Shown: piece by piece, positions 61,099 through 64,000 of the stretch
Numbering within the stretch: the first letter of the stretch is position 1
Layout of the letters: every line of letters starts with the position of its first letter
Assembly (NCBI GenBank): GCA_030867875.1
Contig: JAOWCC010001589.1
Coordinates: 77,151,537-77,215,536, forward strand
Direction: 5' to 3'
Origin: Actinernus sp. WN-2022
Lineage: Eukaryota > Cnidaria > Anthozoa > Actiniaria > Actinernidae
DNA length: 64,000 nt
The notes under the pieces: model-generated
Seen by the model: only the letters and a program-made list of their open reading frames with translations
What the model was told of the DNA's origin: nothing
Database searches by the model: none
Position numbers and translations under genes: made by a program

Positions 61099-62399
61099 AG
61101 CGATTTCGCCCCCCTGTGAATTCGCCCCCCGGGGGGCGAAATCGCTAGTGAATTCGCCCCCCTTTCCTCGCCCCCCTCTAGCGATTTCGCCCCCCCTCCC
61201 CTCCAACCTTTTAAAAGGTTATAAATACATATGTTTTCCTTCTTATTATTACTATAATGTATTGGACGTGGAGAACAGTAATGCAAAAAGATATCAGTAA
61301 TGTGCAAGGCATTCAATTCAATTCTATTTTAAAATTCACGCTTCGTTTTTCTTTGACAAAATTCGTGTTGGTAAGCTACGGTAAATGCTGCAATTTTCAT
61401 TCGCGCGAGCTGTGCAACTAGAAACTCGACATGGGATTCTGCAATTCACCTACAATCTTTGTCAATCTTCGAATGATTAGTTGTTAGTATTTCTTACCTG
61501 AAGCCAACAGGTACATGATGTAATTATTGTGGATACTTAAAGCTTGATAACCCGTAAATCCGCCTACTTTGAAAAGACTTTGCCGAATAAAGGAAGTGTT
61601 ACCGACTCGCGTGCTTTGTTCTATTTTCAATTGAAAACTTTCTGAATAAATAAGCTAATAAACTAATTAAGATCGAAAACGGCGGGAAGTTTTAAAACTT
61701 ACCTTAGCTTGTAGCGAGTGGAGCTCATATTTGGAAACAACTGCCAAATAGCCTGATGATTTTTACATGCATGAAAACCATACGGTCCGCCAAGTCGTAT
61801 AATACTAAAATTAGTAATGCTCGCGTCGATCCATCTATTTTGAAAGAACTTTGCCGAATAAAGGAGCGTTATCGACTTGAGTGCTTTGTTCTATATTCAA
61901 TTGAGCTAACGGCACTTGTTAATTTGGTAATTAGATCAGTTCAAACTAGGAAGACCTTTCTGGATAAACAGCTTATTACTCTAATGAGAAGATAAAACGG
62001 CGGTAAGTTTTGAAAGTTTCTAGCAGTGTAATTAACTCAAATTCGGAAAGAATTTGAAATGACCTTCCGAAGAAAAGGAGTTTTACCGACTCGCATATTT
62101 TTGTAGTCAGCAGTAGAAATAGTAGCTAAAGAGGTCTTAAACTTATTCATTGCGTTGACATGTACTGCCTCTATTTTCTGAGGCGGGGCGATTTCTATAA
62201 GAACTATGAGTACAATTCACTAGCGATTTCGCCCCCCCTAGGGGGGGTGAATTCACTGAGGGGGGGCCAATTCACTAGCGATCTCGCCCCGGGGAGGGCG
62301 AATTCACTAGCGATCTCGCCCCGGGGGGGGGGGGGGGGGGCAATTCACTAGTGATTTCGCCCCGGGGGGGGCGAATTCACTGGGGGGGGCGAAATCGCT
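61099..62399. mobile_element. 1.3-kb TIR element AGCGATTTCGCCCC, GTACC duplication
   Basis: AGCGATTTCGCCCCCC at the left is mirrored by GGGGGGCGAAATCGCT at the right, with GTACC directly repeated outside (61094-61098 and 62400-62404). Both subterminal zones are packed with GAATTCGCCCC and GCGATTTCGCCCC modules in both directions and with G or C runs. The interior is AT-rich and holds a diverged direct repeat of about 270 bp (AATAAAGGAxxGTTAxCGACT at about 61588, 61858 and, weaker, 62072). No transposase; non-autonomous. Confidence 0.85.
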
Positions 62400-62404
62400 G
62401 TACC

Positions 62405-63600
62405 ACCGATTTGGATTTTTTTTTAAAAATCAAAAGAAGTATTTTGAGGATCCAAAACGAAGACGAGTTGTGTATGGCCAGAGGATTGGTCACGGCGTTG
62501 GCCAAGGTGCAGCAACATCCACAGTATGCTACGATAAGAAAGGGGAGACCCGTGCAACGGACCCTAGCCGTGGAACTCCACCGTCAGGTGGGGGTCCCTT
62601 GCCAGCCGTGCGGGCTGCGCGAACTCAAGAAATTCCAGGATTACTTGGCAGACCAAGGCGTGGAAGTAAATCTGGTCTCTCGGGCGCACATGAATAGCAT
62701 CATCTATTCAGGACACCTCCACGAGGCGCAATACCGTCTCTACCTGTACCAAACGTCGGACCACCACTTCGATGTGATCACCTCCATGAGTGGTTTGTTG
62801 AACAGCAAGTACTTTTGCCCTCTCTGTCAAAAGACCTACGATAAACCTAGACAACACCTATGTGACACGATGTGTGTTTGCTGTGGCGTTAATAATTGCT
62901 CTCCCCTCCCCGCAGGAGAAAAACGGGACTGGAAAAAATACGAACAATGCAACCGGTGGTGCAACAGTGAGATCTGCTACGAGAACCACCGCCATCGCCA
63001 ACCCACAGGTCTGGTCAGGGGTCCCTGTACGCAAGGGAATGGAGTTATTGTGAGCGGTACACCCGTTGCGGTCAGTGTGGCGTGACCGTGGACCATCTGG
63101 CTCGGGGGCGGCAACAACCAGTTGTCCACGTGTGTGGGGAATACAAGTGTCGTAGTTGTAAAACCATTGTCCCCCGGACCACCTGTGTTACATGCAATCG
63201 GCCGACCAGAAGATACCGAGGCTCGAAACAGAAGAAGAAGAAGAAGACGAGGATGAAGTGGGTCTGGAGAGCACGGTCACAGAAGAAGAGGGGAGTGAGG
63301 ACAAGTTCCGGTTCTTCTTCGACTTTGAAGACATGCCCCTGGAGGCCCAGCATGTGGTCAATTTTGCGGGGATCTCTAAAGTGTGTGAGCTCTGTGTGAC
63401 GACAGACTGGACCACCTGCCCCCAATGTGGGCCCCGAAAAGTAGAATATAAAGGCCCCACGGCCCTGCCCCAATTCTGCGATTGGCTCTTTTCGGGGGAC
63501 CATGAAAACTACGTGTGTTTAGCGTACGATTGGTACCCTATTCTGGAGTACCTGTTTAAGAATGCCATCAAACCCAAAGTGATCTTCCGAGGCGGTAAGG
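62405..63600 (+). pseudogene. Polinton A PolB, N-domain to exonuclease, frameshifted
   Basis: After the inserted element the frame changes in a T run near 62415, then reads IQNEDELCMARGLVTALAKV, LHRQVGVPC, HFDVITSMSGLLNSKYFCPL, a cysteine-histidine cluster (CQKTYD...HLC...CVCC), and, after another shift near 63040, CERYTRCGQCG and HVCGEYKCRSC. A third shift near 63200-63240 in a GAA repeat brings in FFFDFEDMPLEA, the exonuclease I motif. These are the ordered parts of animal Polinton PolB, with several inactivating shifts. GC content is high. Confidence 0.9.
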
Positions 63601-64000
63601 CTATGGTGGTGACTATTCCAGACTATGGTGGTGACTATTCCAGGACCCCTGCCTGCACGACGACGAGGCCCGGGCTTTGACAGACACTTGGGTGAGTCAC
63701 GAACTGCACGCGGCCCTGTAGCACGGCTACCGGGTGATGGAAGTCTACCGTGTGTGGCACTACCCCCAGTCGGAACAATACCACCCCGCCACCAACACCA
63801 GGGGGTTGTTTACCGACTACGTCAACACGTTTCTCAAGATGAAGCAAGAGGCCAGTGGATGGCCCCCCGGCTGTAACACCGATGCGGAGAAAACGGCCTT
63901 TATAGAGAGTTACCTGCAGGCCACGGGGATCTTGCTGGAGTGGGTGAAGATCCTGCTGAACCCCGGTCTACGGGGACTGGCGAAATGGATCCTGATCACC
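63601..64000 (+). pseudogene. Polinton A PolB, palm segment after internal deletion
   Basis: A short direct duplication (TATGGTGGTGACTATTCC, 63603-63620 and 63625-63642) marks a junction. Beyond it the protein jumps from the exonuclease region to a part that precedes palm motif B: DTWVSHELHA, then a TAG at 63719, HGYRVMEVYRVWHYPQS, GLFTDYVNTFLKMKQEASGW and LLNPGLRGLAKWIL, cut by the window end. Roughly 1 kb of the normal gene, including motif A, is missing. The polymerase is a pseudogene. Confidence 0.88.

Overview
The window is nuclear DNA of an animal, most likely an anthozoan cnidarian such as a stony coral or sea anemone. That identification is an inference from intron-rich animal genes, a Penelope-type retroelement, cnidarian-looking SINE and LINE remnants, a very dense load of miniature inverted-repeat elements, and two generations of Maverick/Polinton virus-like transposons. 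No prokaryotic features are present.

Region 1 (1-22 kb) holds two host genes in tail-to-tail orientation. A CDIN1 (C15orf41) orthologue on the plus strand can be followed through eight consecutive exons, with matching intron phases, from 4925 to its stop at 16226. A CXorf65-like gene lies on the minus strand (exons 21667-21526 and 18550-18258). The introns are full of foldback elements, minisatellites and tRNA-derived SINE pieces. Each gene has one GC-AG intron.

Region 2 (22-42 kb) has no convincing host gene. It is a transposon graveyard: nested MITEs, a long-TIR element carrying a zinc-finger ORF and a RecQ-like helicase fragment, a 411-bp near-perfect palindrome, a LINE 3' fragment, a Penelope-like element split by a 1.1-kb insertion with a 10-bp target duplication, and a gag-like fragment.

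Region 3 (42-64 kb) is a nest of virus-like elements. The outer one is an old, GC-rich, decayed Polinton (called A here). It has a GRF-type zinc-finger gene behind a TATA box, a RING-like ORF, and a protein-primed DNA polymerase B pseudogene that runs off the window end. Into the 5' part of that polymerase frame a younger Polinton (B, 44292-59866, about 15.6 kb) has inserted. Sequence matching on both sides shows a 5-6 bp target duplication, and the frame continues across the empty site. B carries a retroviral-type integrase, an A32/FtsK-like packaging ATPase, a candidate double-jelly-roll capsid protein, a candidate penton protein, several small membrane or coiled-coil proteins, a zinc-ribbon TFIIB-like factor, an F-box/ankyrin protein and a full protein-primed PolB with one frameshift. 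I saw no adenain-type protease.

B's genes are packed like a virus, with TGATG and TAATG stop-start overlaps, 34-41 bp divergent promoters sharing an AT-rich motif, and two related hairpins in opposite orientation flanking T tracts. The most unusual trait is that each terminus of B is itself a large palindrome (228 and 185 bp), so the terminal sequence occurs four times. The A polymerase pseudogene is further broken by a candidate phase-0 intron filled with a SINE-like piece and 350 bp of ATTC repeats, by a 1.3-kb TIR element with a GTACC duplication, by frameshifts, by stops and by an internal deletion.
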